Notes: generated by a model not told the origin, from the sequence alone. DNA of 64,000 nt from Rhea pennata (GCF_028389875.1 NC_084671.1:28825083-28889082), one strand, 5' to 3'. Positions 13,601 through 24,300 are shown, counted from the stretch's first letter. Numbers and translations: made by a program.

Positions 13601-16600
13601 TGCTGTGAAAGGCTGATGTGGGAATATGGATTTGTCCTGCCATTTTTTTCCCCCTGCACCTAGGCATCAAATCAACCCCCCTGCATCCCCACCTGCATGT
13701 TCTAATGGAACTGTTCTTTCTGTGTTTGATTTGCAGCTAATAGTGCTCGACCCCCCGGTAAGTAATAAGCTGAATCCTGCTCAGAATCCTCCTTTTTTGG
13801 TCCTGTTGGATGTGGTGCTGTGCAGCTGCAGATGTGGCATTAGAAGCACACAATATAGATTCTCCTGTAGAGCCAAAATAGATTTGAATTAGGTGGTATT
13901 TTTAAAAGAGTAGCTGTTTTGCACTTACTGCAACTGTGTTGTTGTCATCTTGTGACCAAAATTTCTAGCCAGCCTGAGTGGAGAGTTTTGAGTATTTATC
14001 AGTCACTGGGCAGTGATGAGAACCACCCCCCCTCTTTTTTTTTCCTGCAGGTGGAGGAGAGTGAGAATGAATGGGCTGTCCCACACTGCTTCACAATCTA
14101 TTCAGCACAAAAAACCATAGTAGTGGCAGCAAGGTAATGTATATTTTTCCTCAGTTGCACATAGGTTAATAGGTGTCTCCTCCAAATTAATTCAAGTTTA
14201 ATTACATAGTGCAGAGCCAGAGTGGTGTTTCACGTGTCCTCTGGAAAGGACAACTTTAAAACAAATATATGGTGAAAACAATTCCTTTACCAATATTGTT
14301 TTTAAAAGAAGGAGTAGTTTCAACAATCAAACAGTAAATTATTAAATTGGCAATAGCATTGCCATTATATTGTTTCCTAGTTGTCTGAGCTGCTGGTGAC
14401 ATCCTCAAAGCAACTGCTAAAAAGCAGGAAACAAACTGAAATCTAAATATACAAATATTTCAGAGAACCAAAAGGACTTAAAATCCAGAATATACAAATT
14501 GATTTAAGGAGGGGAGAGTTCCTGGATAGATCTCAAGAAGGAAGCTGTGAGATAAGAGAAAAATTAAAGGTTAGCTTGGAGAGCAAACCGGTTTCTTTTC
14601 AGCATAACTTTTCCCTTGGCATTGAGTTGAGGGTGAGGAGTTTTCTCTTCTTGCCTGGACCATCCAGGCAATAGCAGCTAGAGCAGCTCATGAAGAAGCA
14701 GAGGGAAAGGACAAGAGCAGCACTGCACCCGAGGGGAGGAAGAGGAGAGTTTGGAGCATCTCGGCTGGGTCCTTAGGGTACTGCAGCCTGGGACCTGAGC
14801 CTTGCGATGTGCTGGGGCTGCCTCTCGGAGGAGAGCTCGCTCTGACTCCTCTGCACACCACAGGGCAGCAGCACAGGGAGCACCCGCTCCCCCCTCTCCC
14901 CCCCCCCGACAAACATAACGAAGGTGTCTGGTGGTCAGAGGCTTCATGGGGAGCTCCAGGGCTCGTGGGAAGATGCAGCAAAGCCAAGCAGGCAGGAACA
15001 GCTTTTCCCAGCCCTCAACATGCAGCTTGTATGAGATGGATCCAGCTTACACGAGAAAATCCAGACTAAATGCTCCCAGGCCCCCACTGGCATTTCTACC
15101 TCGAAGACAACAGTTCTGCAAGGAGGAGCCTGGGCCTTTGGCTCTTTCTCCCTGCCGCAGGTAGCTGCTTTCTGAGCTGAGAGTAGAGTTCAGTAGCAAG
15201 GAGCATGGGGCTACTTAGCTCTGTGTCCGGGTGCCAGGACACGGCAGTCCCTGAAAATGCCAAACCACCCTGGCACTAAAATGCTCTCTCTGCAGTAACT
15301 TAGGCCTTTGTGGTTTTTGGACAGATGGTAAAAAATGTGGGCAAATAGCGATTGATACCACATTTAGAGATGTGATTTGCAAAACCAAGCTTTGCTTGTA
15401 GGCAGTAATTATCCCGCTGTAATTTGTTTGTTTTTTTTTTTGTTTGTTTTTGTTTTCTCTCTAAATGGTTACAGTGCAACGCATAAGGTAACACACAAAT
15501 TTTGCAAGGGTTAATTCCGCTGGTAATCAGACAGGTTGCTTTGGTTAGCCTGGTACAAATCCATCTGAGGAAGGTGTAATTCCATTTTGGTACGTCGATG
15601 TATCGATCCCAATGGTCTTTCCGCTAACCCGACAAACCCGTGCTGGATGTGCAAAGTGATTGACTAAGCCTGCGCTGCTTTTTAGCTGCGTGTACTCAGC
15701 TAACTACTATAAGCATTTGGATTTCAGGGTAACACTTCGGTGCTGTCCTTGTTGCCTCTGTATTGCAAACGTAATAAGGATGTCTACACCCAGTCTCTCA
15801 GGATTAGCTTTAGGAGTTTTTGAACATCTGCAGTTCCTTTAAAAAGCAGTTGGCGTTGCATTTGTTGGGAGTGCAGAAGTGGAGCAATAAATCTCAACTT
15901 TTAATTTTGTAGGGATTTTTACTAGCTAATAGCTCCCATTCTTGAAAAATAACTATTATTGACTATTTACCAACCAGGTAGATAGTGGCATAGCAGCCAT
16001 TATTTTTTGTATGCTCACATATTTAGCAAGCAAAGCTTTCTTTTTTTCCCTTCCATTTTTTAATTCCAGTCTGATGCTTGAAAATGTCACATATTTTAAG
16101 GTCAACCATTTTTTAGGCAACCGTGAGCCAAGAAGTGTCTGAAATGGTCTTAAATTTGGAAAAGTAAATGTATTTCTTTTCACCATGTCGTAACTTGGAA
16201 ATAGTTCAAAGAGTTTTTTCCTTTGACTTCTTACCCTCCCTACCTATCAGAAAACAAAACAAAACAAAACAGTCATTGCTGGGCTTAGGCCGTGCTTGGA
16301 ATATGCAGTCTAAATGGAAAACTTTCAGAAATTGATGAGCTACAGAAAAAAGGTGGTTACAAAACAAAGCTTCCCCATGGAACTGGTCGACCAGGTGCTC
16401 TGGATAAGCATATATAACACTTTGAACAAAAACTGGGAGTGTAGCAGGAAGAAAAAAAAGAAATGCCAAGGCCACGTTCAATTCTTGAAGGAAAAGGTTT
16501 GCGCTGTTGCACTCCAATGAATAAAGATGCCAATACTCGAGGAATAAACGTCTTTCCGTGTAAACGTGGCATCAGCCGCGCAACCTGTGATTGGGCTGAA

Positions 16601-19600
16601 AGAACTCTTGTGTTTTACTTGCTTGAGATGAAGGATAAATAATACATCGCCTGTAGAAAACACGCTGTCTTTCAAGTTGTCTTTCATCCTCCAAAGTGTC
16701 CTTTCCAGTGTGGTCATAACCAAACATCTCCAAAGTGCTCATAGAAATATTTTTTTGAGAGTGGAAGGGTGATTTCTTGTTTGAAGTAGCTGTGAAGCCC
16801 TCTGAGTGAAGAACAGCTGCCTGTATGAAGAGCAGTGAGGATCTAGACAGGGTAGTTGCTCTTTTGAGGAAGATAGGGAGATCCTCCCTGCTCTGTCTTT
16901 GCTGCCTAGTCATTCTCTTCCTTATTCAGCCCAAGTTTTAAAACAGTTATTTTAAACTCGTCTCAAGTGGCTTGAAAACAGCGGTGAAGGCTATATGAAT
17001 TCAGTTTCCCATCAGGAAAGCTGCTAATCATGTTTTTGAGGATTTTCTCCCTTTTTTTTTTTTTTTTTAATGGAAAGGGACGGCTTTTGATATTGGCCAG
17101 GGAGTTTTGCCTTCCTTTAGGAATCCCGTTGGGCAGTCGCCATTCACGCTGTTTCGTCTTGCAGTACCCGCCTGGAGATGGGGAAGTGGATGGAAGACCT
17201 AAACATGGCAATCGAAATGGCCAAGAAATCTACTGAGAAGTCGGACATGCTTCTGGAAAACTCCGTGTGCAGTCGTTCCAACAGTAAGTAGTATTTTCTG
17301 CCTTCTTGGACAGTCTGAGGTGACATGTCCTTTGCTTTTTTTCTCTTGGAAATGTGATGACATAAATGGTGTATTTGATCATTTTTACAGTAATGGAGAG
17401 CTCTTCTCCTGTTTTATTTGGAATAAATATGCTTGTCTTCCCAGACTGGTGTTCCTGGTAGCTTTAAACACAGCAGAGATACTCCAGCTGCAGAACTGTT
17501 AATTTTATCGGGTCCTTATTTAACTCTTATCTACTCTTTTCTCCATTTAATGATGTAATATGTATTATTGTCCAGAAAAATTGTCCTTGCAGGTCAGAAA
17601 GTTCTTCTGTGGCCCAGCATTTTTGCGCCTGTCTTTGATGTTGTTACAGATGTGATGAAACACACAGTATTTTCTTCTTAGAGCACTTTTTCCCAGTCCT
17701 CACTAAGAAGAGACTCTCCTGTCAGACCCTTCCTTAGAGTGGGTGCTGTAAAATGCTCTCCTACTTTTAAGATTACTTTTTTTCCCCTTAATTTTATGCA
17801 ATCCTGAGTCAGCTGCCCCAAGCAGAGTTGAGTAGCGAAAGCCAAAATGATCTGCTCAGAATGGCTTTTAAACACCGTGTAGCAAATTCAAATTGACTTA
17901 TTTTAAAACTGGGTCGTAGCAGAAGAAAAACAGTTATTCTGAGGAATTCCTGCTTTTCTTGCTGTCTTTGTATTGCACAATTTTCTTAAACAGCTGCTGA
18001 ATTCTCCTCCCCCAGGATCCTCTGATGAGGTCTCTCTAGAACAGGAGTCCGAAGATGACATACACTCTTCTCGTAGCTCCTTGGACAGGCAGAGCCACCA
18101 CCGTGCCAACACAACCATGCACGTGTGCTGGTACCGCAACACGAGCGTCTCCATGACTGACCACAGTGTGGCTGTTGAGGTACCCGCAGGGCGCAGCTCT
18201 CACGTCTCTCTCTGTCCGTCTTGGCTCGCTCAGCCCCTGGTCGTCCTCCACCACGTGTTTTCGTGTTGCCTTCAAAGCATTTCTGTGGCCGTGAGAGAGC
18301 GCAAGCGATGAAAGGCTCGCTGCATGTCTGCCCATCTTTGTGCACGTCTGTGCGTCTGCGTACACCAGCAGGCTCTGCTGTCCCTGCAGCGGCGCTCTGT
18401 CCAGCAAATACTCTGAAAAAGGGAGATTTAAAAGCAACTCCAGGATATCCCTAGGACTGAATTGCTCATTGAGTTTCATAGGCCTTGCTTGTGGATGATA
18501 AATTTGTGTTACCTACCGATGGTACTTTACTTTAGGGACTGACTTGGACATACTGTGGTCCCATATGTGTGTTGGTTAGTCAGGACACCCTCCTGGAGGC
18601 TGTCATCCTCGCAAGGCTTCCGCTAGTGGAGATGTACCAGAAATATCTCGAAGAGAAAAAGGAGCTTGCTAAGTGGAGAAACACCGGTAGTTCAGGATGC
18701 TGCATCTGTGTGTTTGTACCTTCCTAACTTCCTTGCCCTGCTTTTTGGTTTAATGGTAGGAGTTAAAAGTTGGGCACTGAAGCTTCTGTGTTTTCCGGCT
18801 GTTTATAGCATTAATTAGCTCGCTGATGGAAATTTTGTAGACCTGTTACATTTGAGTTAAGGTGCAGGACTTGTACGTTTTAGCCAGCTAAGGGAGTCGT
18901 TTCTGGGAGACAGCCTTCCTTCCCACGACGATAGACCTGTGAAAGGCACCGTTTCACTGTTTTATACCCAGATAATGAGACCTGCCTGCTGCAGGCTCTG
19001 GGATTAAATGTGTGAGTTCTTGCAGCATCCTCTTGCCTTGATCTGTTTCGTGTTCTAATATCATCATTTTTTTCCACAATCCATTTTCCTTTAACAGATA
19101 CTTCCCTTGCGTCGCTTTTCTTATCCTAACGTCCTGTTTTTCTCTTTCTCTCCCTCTTTTCTCTGCTCAGTTTTCTGCTCTCTTGCTGTTTCTCCAGAGC
19201 TTCCTCCTCGCTATTTGCTGGGCCAGGCCCAACGGCCCAACACAATCACCCATGTTTGCTGGTACCGGAATCAGAGCCTATCCCTGTCCGATTACCTGTG
19301 CATGATTCAGGTAAAAAAAACCTCTCAAATTCTGCACTGGTGGGAGGAGCCACGGGATTGCAGACAAAATTTGCTGCTGCTTGCTCCGTATTTGCATAGT
19401 GTATGTCGTACTAGCGTAAGGATGCCTGATCCATCCAGCAGCAGAGTCGTAACGTTTCCTCGATAGAGGAGTTCCTCCGCTTTCTGCTTCCCCAGACCAT
19501 CCTTCGTGTTATTCTGCTGTTTATTCTGTCCTTTTCTTTATTTCTAAAATCCGCTTGCCATCATCCCACGCCGTAGGTTTCCTTATCCCGCTGCACCGAT

Positions 19601-22600
19601 GTTCGGTGGCTCCGACTCCAGCATGCCGATGTTTAAGCTGCGCGGCGCTTTCCTGCAGCCTGCTTTGCTTCGCGTAGCTGCCGCGTTCTTGTCTGTCGCT
19701 CTGGCCTCCGTTACCAGTCTTCGTCTCCTCTTCTGCTTTTGTTTTCTCAGCACATAAAAAAAGGGTAAATGCAGGGATGACATGCCTTTGTGGCTGTTAC
19801 TTTTCCAAGCATGTTTTCCTGCCTGTAGGCTGCAGAGGACAGTGGTAGCTGGACTGGTGCATCAGTGCAGCGCTCTCCTTTGCCGCGCCTGGCACGACTC
19901 TGAGATGCAGCGAACAGTTCGATGCAGAGTAGCTTTATATTTGTGGAGGAAAAATGCTAGGTGGTGTGCAAAGGGAAGATAGCTGTTTTGCGGAATTAGC
20001 GACTCAAAGTCATTCTGTCGCCACAGGAAATATCCAAGAGGCCTTTCACAACGCGGGAACAAGAGCTGTTGTATGGGAGCAGCAGTGTCAGGGAGCCTCA
20101 GGCTTTTTATTCACAGTAGCTGTGGATAAAAAAAAAGTCTTTTTTCTTAAGGACCAAGCGATCCGTGATTTCACATCACTTTTCTTTTCGTTCCCTCCTA
20201 GAATCAGCTTTCAGGGTACTTGCTGAGGAAGTTCAAGAACAGTAACGGCTGGCAGAAGCTGTGGGTCGTCTTCACCAACTTCTGCTTGTTCTTCTACAAA
20301 ACGCACCAGGTAAGCAAACGTAACTGAGAAGCTGCAAGAGCTGAGTTGAAAATGTTGGATGGGAACTGGAATCGTTTGCTTTCAGCCATAGGGCACCGCT
20401 CAGTGGTATTTAAAGGAGAGTAACAAAGAGGAAAGTAGGTAGCAAGTAGTGAAGCTAGTCTTTGGAAGGCTTTTCTTACGGAATTTAATCAGGATATCCA
20501 GTTCTGTTGATGGTGCTGACCTCGGTGTGAGGGCAGGATGCCTCGTAACGTGGTCACTAACGGAGGGCAAGGACGCGTTCACCAGTCACTGTTCTTTTCT
20601 CCACCTGTACCGTACTGCTCTCACCTCTTGGGTTCACCGCAGTTAACGGTTAAACAGGCGCCAGGAATTTCTCTGCCTGTGGTGTAGTCAGTGCCTGCTT
20701 TTATAATGAGCTTTGCGGCAGTGCAGCCTGTGCCTTTTCTTTTTATTACCCCAATAAACTGTGTTTATTTTATTTGGTCACCTTGCCTGGAGGGTACGTT
20801 TCTTCTGGGGGGGGGGTCGCTTTTGCTTTTACGCTGAATCCGCGCCTGAAGTTTCCGAGAGACGGTGGGGAGGGGGAAGAGGAGAATGCAGGAGACAGTG
20901 AAGGGCAGGGGAATAGAGGCGAGTAATTTCATTAAAACACTGAAAGCAGTTGAGGAAATTTTGTTATAATCTATCACAGGCCTCACAAGAGATGAAAAGG
21001 CAGCTCCTCCTCCCATTCTCTCCTAAACACTAAGACTTCCTTAAGTTTTCAGTCCAAAAGAGCAGACACACGTTTGGGCTTGCTGTCTGGAGCTACGTGG
21101 CAGGGGGTGCCTTGCGCTAAGACCTGTGCTGTCGGGCTGTTCCAGGACGATTATCCTTTGGCTAGTCTCCCGCTCCTCGGCTATGCGGTAAGCTCCCCCA
21201 TGGAGGCAGACGGCATTCAGAAGGATTACGTCTTCAAGCTGCAGTTCAAGTCCCACGTGTATTTCTTCAGGGCTGAGAGCAAATACACCTTTGAGAGGTA
21301 ATTTTATGTCGTAATGTAATTTTTTGTCTGTCTCAGAATACAACGTTCTGTTAGCTTGTTAGCTGAAAATGTAGAGTTATGATATTTAGAGCTCCTGACC
21401 GTAATCCAAGTGACCTTCCAGAACACCTAGCATGTTCCCAGTGAAAAAGTTCCTTCATATCCATAAAGTTTGATAATCCCTCCTCTATCAGACCCTTCCT
21501 CCTTGCGGGGAAAAAGATGGTGATTACAGCTAGAGCTGTAGGCTCTGCATCGTCTCCGGAGTCCGGGAGTCCCTTGGAGCTGGGGAGTGGCATGGATGGA
21601 AGGGCTGCGAGATGCTCAATTCTGCTAGCTCCAGGAAGTCAGATTTCTAGGTTTTTGAGAGCTTTGTTAAGAATACCCCCCCTTTTCCCCTTGACTTCCA
21701 AAGAAACAGGAGTTATAGCTCAGGCCAGAGAGCAAGGAGTACAGCGCTGTTTTTCAGTCTGATGCTTTCTCTCATCATTTTTGGCAGGTGCTTCCAAATA
21801 TGGTCCAAAGTGGATCAGTTTAAAATACACAAAGTACAAAACTTTATTCTTACAAACCCTATGTAAAACCTAAAAACATTTTATTTTCTTCAGAAAGCAA
21901 GATCTCTTAAGTCAGTGTAATTTAGCAGTATTCTTATGTAATGGATATTGTCTTCTGCATTGCTTTCTGCCTTGCAGCATGCTATTGGGCTTTTGTTTTT
22001 GGCATGTTTTGTTACTGAGAAGTCACCATGTACTTCTCCATTCCTTGGAAGAGCATCACACATTTGTGAGCTGTATGTATGTATCAACTACCTGAAATAG
22101 CTCTTTAATCCACCGGCTTCATATAGTAATTTCAAGGAAAAAAATCTCTAATTCACAATTGGTGGTTGTCTGGCTTTTTTCATTGTCGCTATGTTTTCTT
22201 CCATATTAACAAGAATTGAGAATCTGTTACATGTTATTGTAAGAAAAGCAGTCCAGATGACTTAAGAGGACAGGCCAGCAACATTTTCCTAAGGTAAAAC
22301 TGAACCAGAGAGTTTCTGCACAGTTACAAGAGATTACAGCGTGCTCTGATAAAAGCTGACTGGAGCTCAGAGCACTGTAGATCATTCCTTGGACAGGCAA
22401 CCTTGTTCTTTAGTGTATTTATCACATCTTAAGCTAGGTTTAGCACAGTCAAAAATCAGTCTGTAAGAGCAGGAACTATAATTTTGTACAATTCTTGGAT
22501 TGTCCCTTAAAAAAGAAAAAATAAGGATTTGCTAGTATACCTCCCATTCCAGTGCTGGCTCTTTTCTTGAGAGCCATAACTTGGATCTTCCCTGACATTT

Positions 22601-23258
22601 GGTTTAACAAAGGATCCTGTTTCATTTATTATGTCTTGGCCTTTCCAGCTCTTAGGAACACAGTTGAGGAAGCTGAAACCATCAGATGTCCAGAACATGA
22701 TGGAACTGATGAGACACTTCAGCTGGATGTAGGAAACATCTGATGTCTGAAACATTTTCAGTTGGCAGTCTTCCATGCTGGCTGTAGTCAGTTGAAGTGG
22801 GAGAACCAACTCGCAACCTGTTCACAAGTTGCCCTAACTATTAAGGAAATAAGATGGAAATGTTGATAAAAAAGAGCATCTGTTAGAGCCCTGAGACTTC
22901 TCCTGATGCAATATGATGTAGGTGCTCTAATTGCCCCAGTTGTCTTCCTCAGTTATTTTTATTTTATTTATTTTTTTTACCTATTCATTTGAAGAATTAA
23001 CTTACTTTCCTAAAGGAATTTTAAAAGAGAGGTATAAAATATGTTTTGTGAGGTCTGGTCAAAGTAATGCAATTCATAACCAAAGCACAGGATTATGGCG
23101 TGCAGCTTGAGGAACCGGTGAGTGAGAGGTTGAGCATCCTAATGTCTTGTTACTACTTTCTTACTAGGTGGATGGAGGTGATCAAGAGAGCCACCAACTC
23201 TCCAGCAAGATCAAACCTGCTGCTTCCAAAGGATGAGAAGGATAATCACACAGACTGA
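7559..23258 (+). CDS. FARP2: FARP2, C-terminal half (DH-PH-PH), 13 exons, 5' partial
   Basis: FERM, ARH/RhoGEF and pleckstrin-domain protein 2 is a membrane-associated exchange factor for Rac1/Cdc42. It acts in semaphorin-plexin signalling, integrin and podosome control, and epithelial polarity. Thirteen exons joined in phase (90, 134, 82, 238, 131, 69, 90, 83, 119, 164, 108, 152 and 91 nt; 1551 nt in all) give 516 residues plus stop, close to the length of this half in human FARP2. The DH domain covers window residues 1 to about 200, with YFIAKEILATERTYLKDLEV at the start and the conserved helix LLKPIQRLMHYKLIL at about 149-163. PH1 runs from about 228 to 325, a linker with HVCWYRN to about 400, and PH2 from about 403 to 499. 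All introns are GT-AG. FARP1 is the close paralogue; CPTDKAYFIA and the STK25 neighbour favour FARP2. The FERM half is outside the window. Confidence 0.95.
8735..8868 (+). CDS. FARP2: FARP2 exon b: DH domain
   Basis: An acceptor CTTGCAG and a donor GTAAGC flank 134 nt encoding WFRSAVIKENAMPEGLMTLL followed by FSNIDPIYEFHRGFLKEIEQ. These are typical DH helices of the FARP family. The exon starts in phase 0 and ends after two bases of a TGG codon. Confidence 0.95.
9902..9983 (+). CDS. FARP2: FARP2 exon c: DH domain
   Basis: 82 nt that complete the split tryptophan codon and encode WEGKTNAHVKGDYQRIGDVM then LRNMRTLK. The acceptor is ATTTCAG and the donor GTAGTT, a weak but usable site. It ends in phase 0. 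Confidence 0.93.
10792..11029 (+). CDS. FARP2: FARP2 exon d: DH core, catalytic helix
   Basis: The longest FARP2 exon here, 238 nt. It encodes EFTSYLQRHDEVLTELEKAT, then FELQKVCYLPLNTFLLKPIQ and RLMHYKLILGRL. The LLKPIQRL-type helix is the most conserved DH segment (CR3) and lines the Rho-GTPase contact face. The acceptor is TTCAACAG and the donor GTGAGT. It ends after one base of an Asn codon. Confidence 0.96.
11443..11497 (+). repeat. Poly-T tract with scattered G
   Basis: About 55 bases made almost only of T, with three isolated G, the last run being about 28 T. It lies in the FARP2 intron between exons d and e. It may be a degraded poly-A tail of a minus-strand insertion, but no retrocopy body is visible beside it. 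Confidence 0.9.
12119..12249 (+). CDS. FARP2: FARP2 exon e: end of DH domain
   Basis: 131 nt encoding NALKEVTEMTSQLQHSLIRL then ENFQKLTELQHDLIGVDNLT, the last DH helix and the linker into PH1. The acceptor TGCTTTCAG and donor GTAAGT are strong. It ends in phase 0 after AGG. Confidence 0.95.
12794..12862 (+). CDS. FARP2: FARP2 exon f: start of PH1
   Basis: 69 nt (23 codons) encoding EFIREGCLYKLTKKGLQQRM and FFL. The pattern G-x-L-x-K-L then RMFFLF is the first two strands of a pleckstrin-homology fold. The acceptor is TCTCTACAG and the donor GTGGGT. Phase 0 at both ends. Confidence 0.95.
13228..13317 (+). CDS. FARP2: FARP2 exon g: PH1 strands
   Basis: 90 nt encoding FSDMLLYTSKGVTGTNQFKI and HGHLPLHGML. 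It continues the PH1 beta sheet directly from RMFFL. The acceptor is TTTTTCAG and the donor GTAAGT. Phase 0 at both ends, so a multiple-of-three insertion at its downstream junction keeps the reading frame. Confidence 0.95.
13737..13757 (+). CDS. FARP2: Candidate 21-nt alternative FARP2 microexon in PH1
   Basis: A well-formed acceptor (GTGTTTGATTTGCAG) and a consensus donor (GTAAGT) enclose exactly 21 nt, read in the FARP2 frame as LIVLDPP. Both flanking exons are phase 0 at this intron, so inclusion adds seven residues between GML and VEESENEW within PH1, with no frameshift or stop. A TGC sits immediately before the acceptor AG, a feature of SRRM4-dependent neural microexons in vertebrates. 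The standard FARP2 protein as I know it lacks these residues, so this would be an optional exon. That it is spliced at all is an inference. Confidence 0.45.
14051..14133 (+). CDS. FARP2: FARP2 exon h: PH1
   Basis: 83 nt encoding VEESENEWAVPHCFTIYSAQ then KTIVVAA. The EEESE-EW-VPHCF block is characteristic of FARP1/FARP2 PH1. The acceptor lies after a long T tract (TTTCCTGCAG); the donor is GTAATG. It ends after two bases of a serine codon. Confidence 0.95.
14134..17164 (+). other. FARP2 intron of 3.0 kb
   Basis: The longest intron in this part of FARP2. It holds T-rich simple sequence at about 15424-15456 and 17050-17068 and no recognisable exon or named repeat. The stretch around 14690-14990 is richer in G+C than its surroundings but shows no protein-like reading frame bounded by splice sites. 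Confidence 0.7.
17165..17283 (+). CDS. FARP2: FARP2 exon i: C-terminal helix of PH1
   Basis: 119 nt encoding STRLEMGKWMEDLNMAIEMA then KKSTEKSDMLLENSVCSRSN. The E-x-x-KWMEDL-x-x-AI helix with its invariant tryptophan closes the PH1 fold. The acceptor is CGTCTTGCAG and the donor GTAAGT. It ends after one base of a codon, so the next exon must supply two bases. Both 18016 and the duplicate exon at 19198 do that. Confidence 0.95.
18016..18179 (+). CDS. FARP2: FARP2 exon j: PH1-PH2 linker, standard copy
   Basis: 164 nt encoding RSSDEVSLEQESEDDIHSSR, SSLDRQSHHRANTTMHVCWY and RNTSVSMTDHSVAVE. This matches the acidic, serine-rich linker of FARP proteins, ending in the HVCWYRNTSVS block just before PH2. 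The acceptor CTCCCCCAG is good; the donor GTACCC is rather weak, which would suit regulated use. It starts in phase 1 and ends in phase 0. Confidence 0.93.
18584..18686 (+). CDS. Candidate extra FARP2 linker exon (unproven)
   Basis: After GGTTAGTCAG, an open frame reads DTLLEAVILARLPLVEMYQK then YLEEKKELAKWRNT, a charged, helix-like sequence with ordinary coding composition. Starting in phase 0 after the exon ending at 18179 and ending in phase 1 at a GTAGTT site, it joins the exon at 19198 in frame as well. It would therefore fit as a 34-residue cassette between the two linker exons. The donor is poor. The frame is also open upstream to an alternative acceptor at 18535. I do not recall this sequence in FARP2, and a chance open frame of this size is possible. 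Confidence 0.35.
19198..19310 (+). CDS. FARP2: Duplicate FARP2 linker exon, probably alternative
   Basis: 113 nt encoding ELPPRYLLGQAQRPNTITHV (first residue shared with the upstream exon) then CWYRNQSLSLSDYLCMIQ, followed by GTAAAA. Its last 26 residues align without gaps to the end of the standard exon at 18016-18179, with 13 identities including NT, HVCWYRN and the S-x-S spacing. Both exons start in phase 1 and end in phase 0, and both could join the exons at 17283 and 20202. This is the signature of a tandem exon duplication used in a mutually exclusive way. A second in-phase acceptor lies 27 nt upstream (exon start 19171). Expression is not shown. Confidence 0.6.
20202..20309 (+). CDS. 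FARP2: FARP2 exon k: start of PH2
   Basis: 108 nt encoding NQLSGYLLRKFKNSNGWQKL then WVVFTNFCLFFYKTHQ. The G-YL-RKFK then W-KLWVVF-N-CLFFYK pattern is the first strands of the second PH domain. The acceptor is CCTCCTAG and the donor GTAAGC. Phase 0 at both ends. Confidence 0.96.
21146..21297 (+). CDS. FARP2: FARP2 exon l: PH2
   Basis: 152 nt encoding DDYPLASLPLLGYAVSSPME, ADGIQKDYVFKLQFKSHVYF and FRAESKYTFER. This is the body of PH2, nearly identical to other vertebrate FARP2. The acceptor is TGTTCCAG and the donor GTAATT. It ends after two bases of an arginine codon. Confidence 0.96.
21298..23167 (+). other. Last FARP2 intron
   Basis: A 1.9-kb intron with AT-rich unique sequence. No repeat family or additional exon recognised. 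It ends in the acceptor TTTCTTACTAG. Confidence 0.75.
23168..23258 (+). CDS. FARP2: FARP2 last coding exon and stop
   Basis: 91 coding nt encoding RWMEVIKRATNSPARSNLLL then PKDEKDNHTD and a TGA at 23256-23258. WMEVI is the terminal PH2 helix with the invariant tryptophan. The tail after it is short and diverges from the human C terminus. Confidence 0.93.
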
Positions 23259-24300
23259 AGGGGGGCAGAGCTGGATCTCTGCTATAAACCTAGGTAAAAG
23301 AGGTGGGTGGAAGCAGGAGTCCATGGAGCGGATAAAGCAAAGAACCAGGATGCTCATTTCCACCTTGTATGGAAAGTGAGAATGAGGGAGTTACGGACTG
23401 GGATCACATCCGCTCTGAATGGTACGGAAGAGGGTCAAGTCTGCTCCAGTTGAACCTACTTAGAGGGAGCCTAACAACTGCAGAACTCCGGTGTGCACAC
23501 ATTGTGGAAGGTATTTTGTTCCAGTTGTACCATTTCTGTACCGTAATACCCTTGCCTGCCCTGAAGGCAATGACACCTCTTTTTACGTTGTGACTGGGTG
23601 GTCAGCATAGATGAGAGAAAAACAGCGGTTGTCAGTGCTGTGTTTTCGCTCACAGCTGCCGGTGTCAGGCTTGCTGGCTCCCAGAAGTTCCCTTCCCCTG
23701 ATGCTCGGCATGGCTGGCTATACAACTGCTGTCTTACTCGCTGCTGTTAACGTCAACCTGCTGGCACAATCTTTAGACTAATGGGGTCCACAGATATATT
23801 AGCTTAAACACAGTTAATTTTGAACAGAAACTGCAGCTCTCCTAGAACGATTCTGCTCTTTGGAAACTATCATGGCAACAATTTTCCACGGGAAGTAGGA
23901 AGACTGAACCTCTAAGCTGCTGAGGTGTCAGTATTGAGGGTTGGTCCAGCTAGGGTGCATGGTTTTTCCTTAGAACTCTGCTGTGTTGCATGCTGAGAAG
24001 GTCAACTGCTATTCTCATACTACAGCTCTGATGTCTCTTCATCCTGTAACAGGTATTACTTAAGGCATGGGATGGCAAACACTCTGTCTGCCCTTTTGCG
24101 GGTGATGTTTTCAAGGCATTTAAGCAATATAGGAGGACAAGCTCCTCTGAAACTCCCTGTTGCTTGTGCTTCTGCGTCACTTAAAGACTTCTGAAAATCC
24201 CTATTCTTACGTTTAAATATGGAGTGGGTCCATCTTTCATTTCACGTGAAGGTGTAAAAGTCACTGGATTCTAGATGGAGCGGTAGTGTCTGTGGACTCT

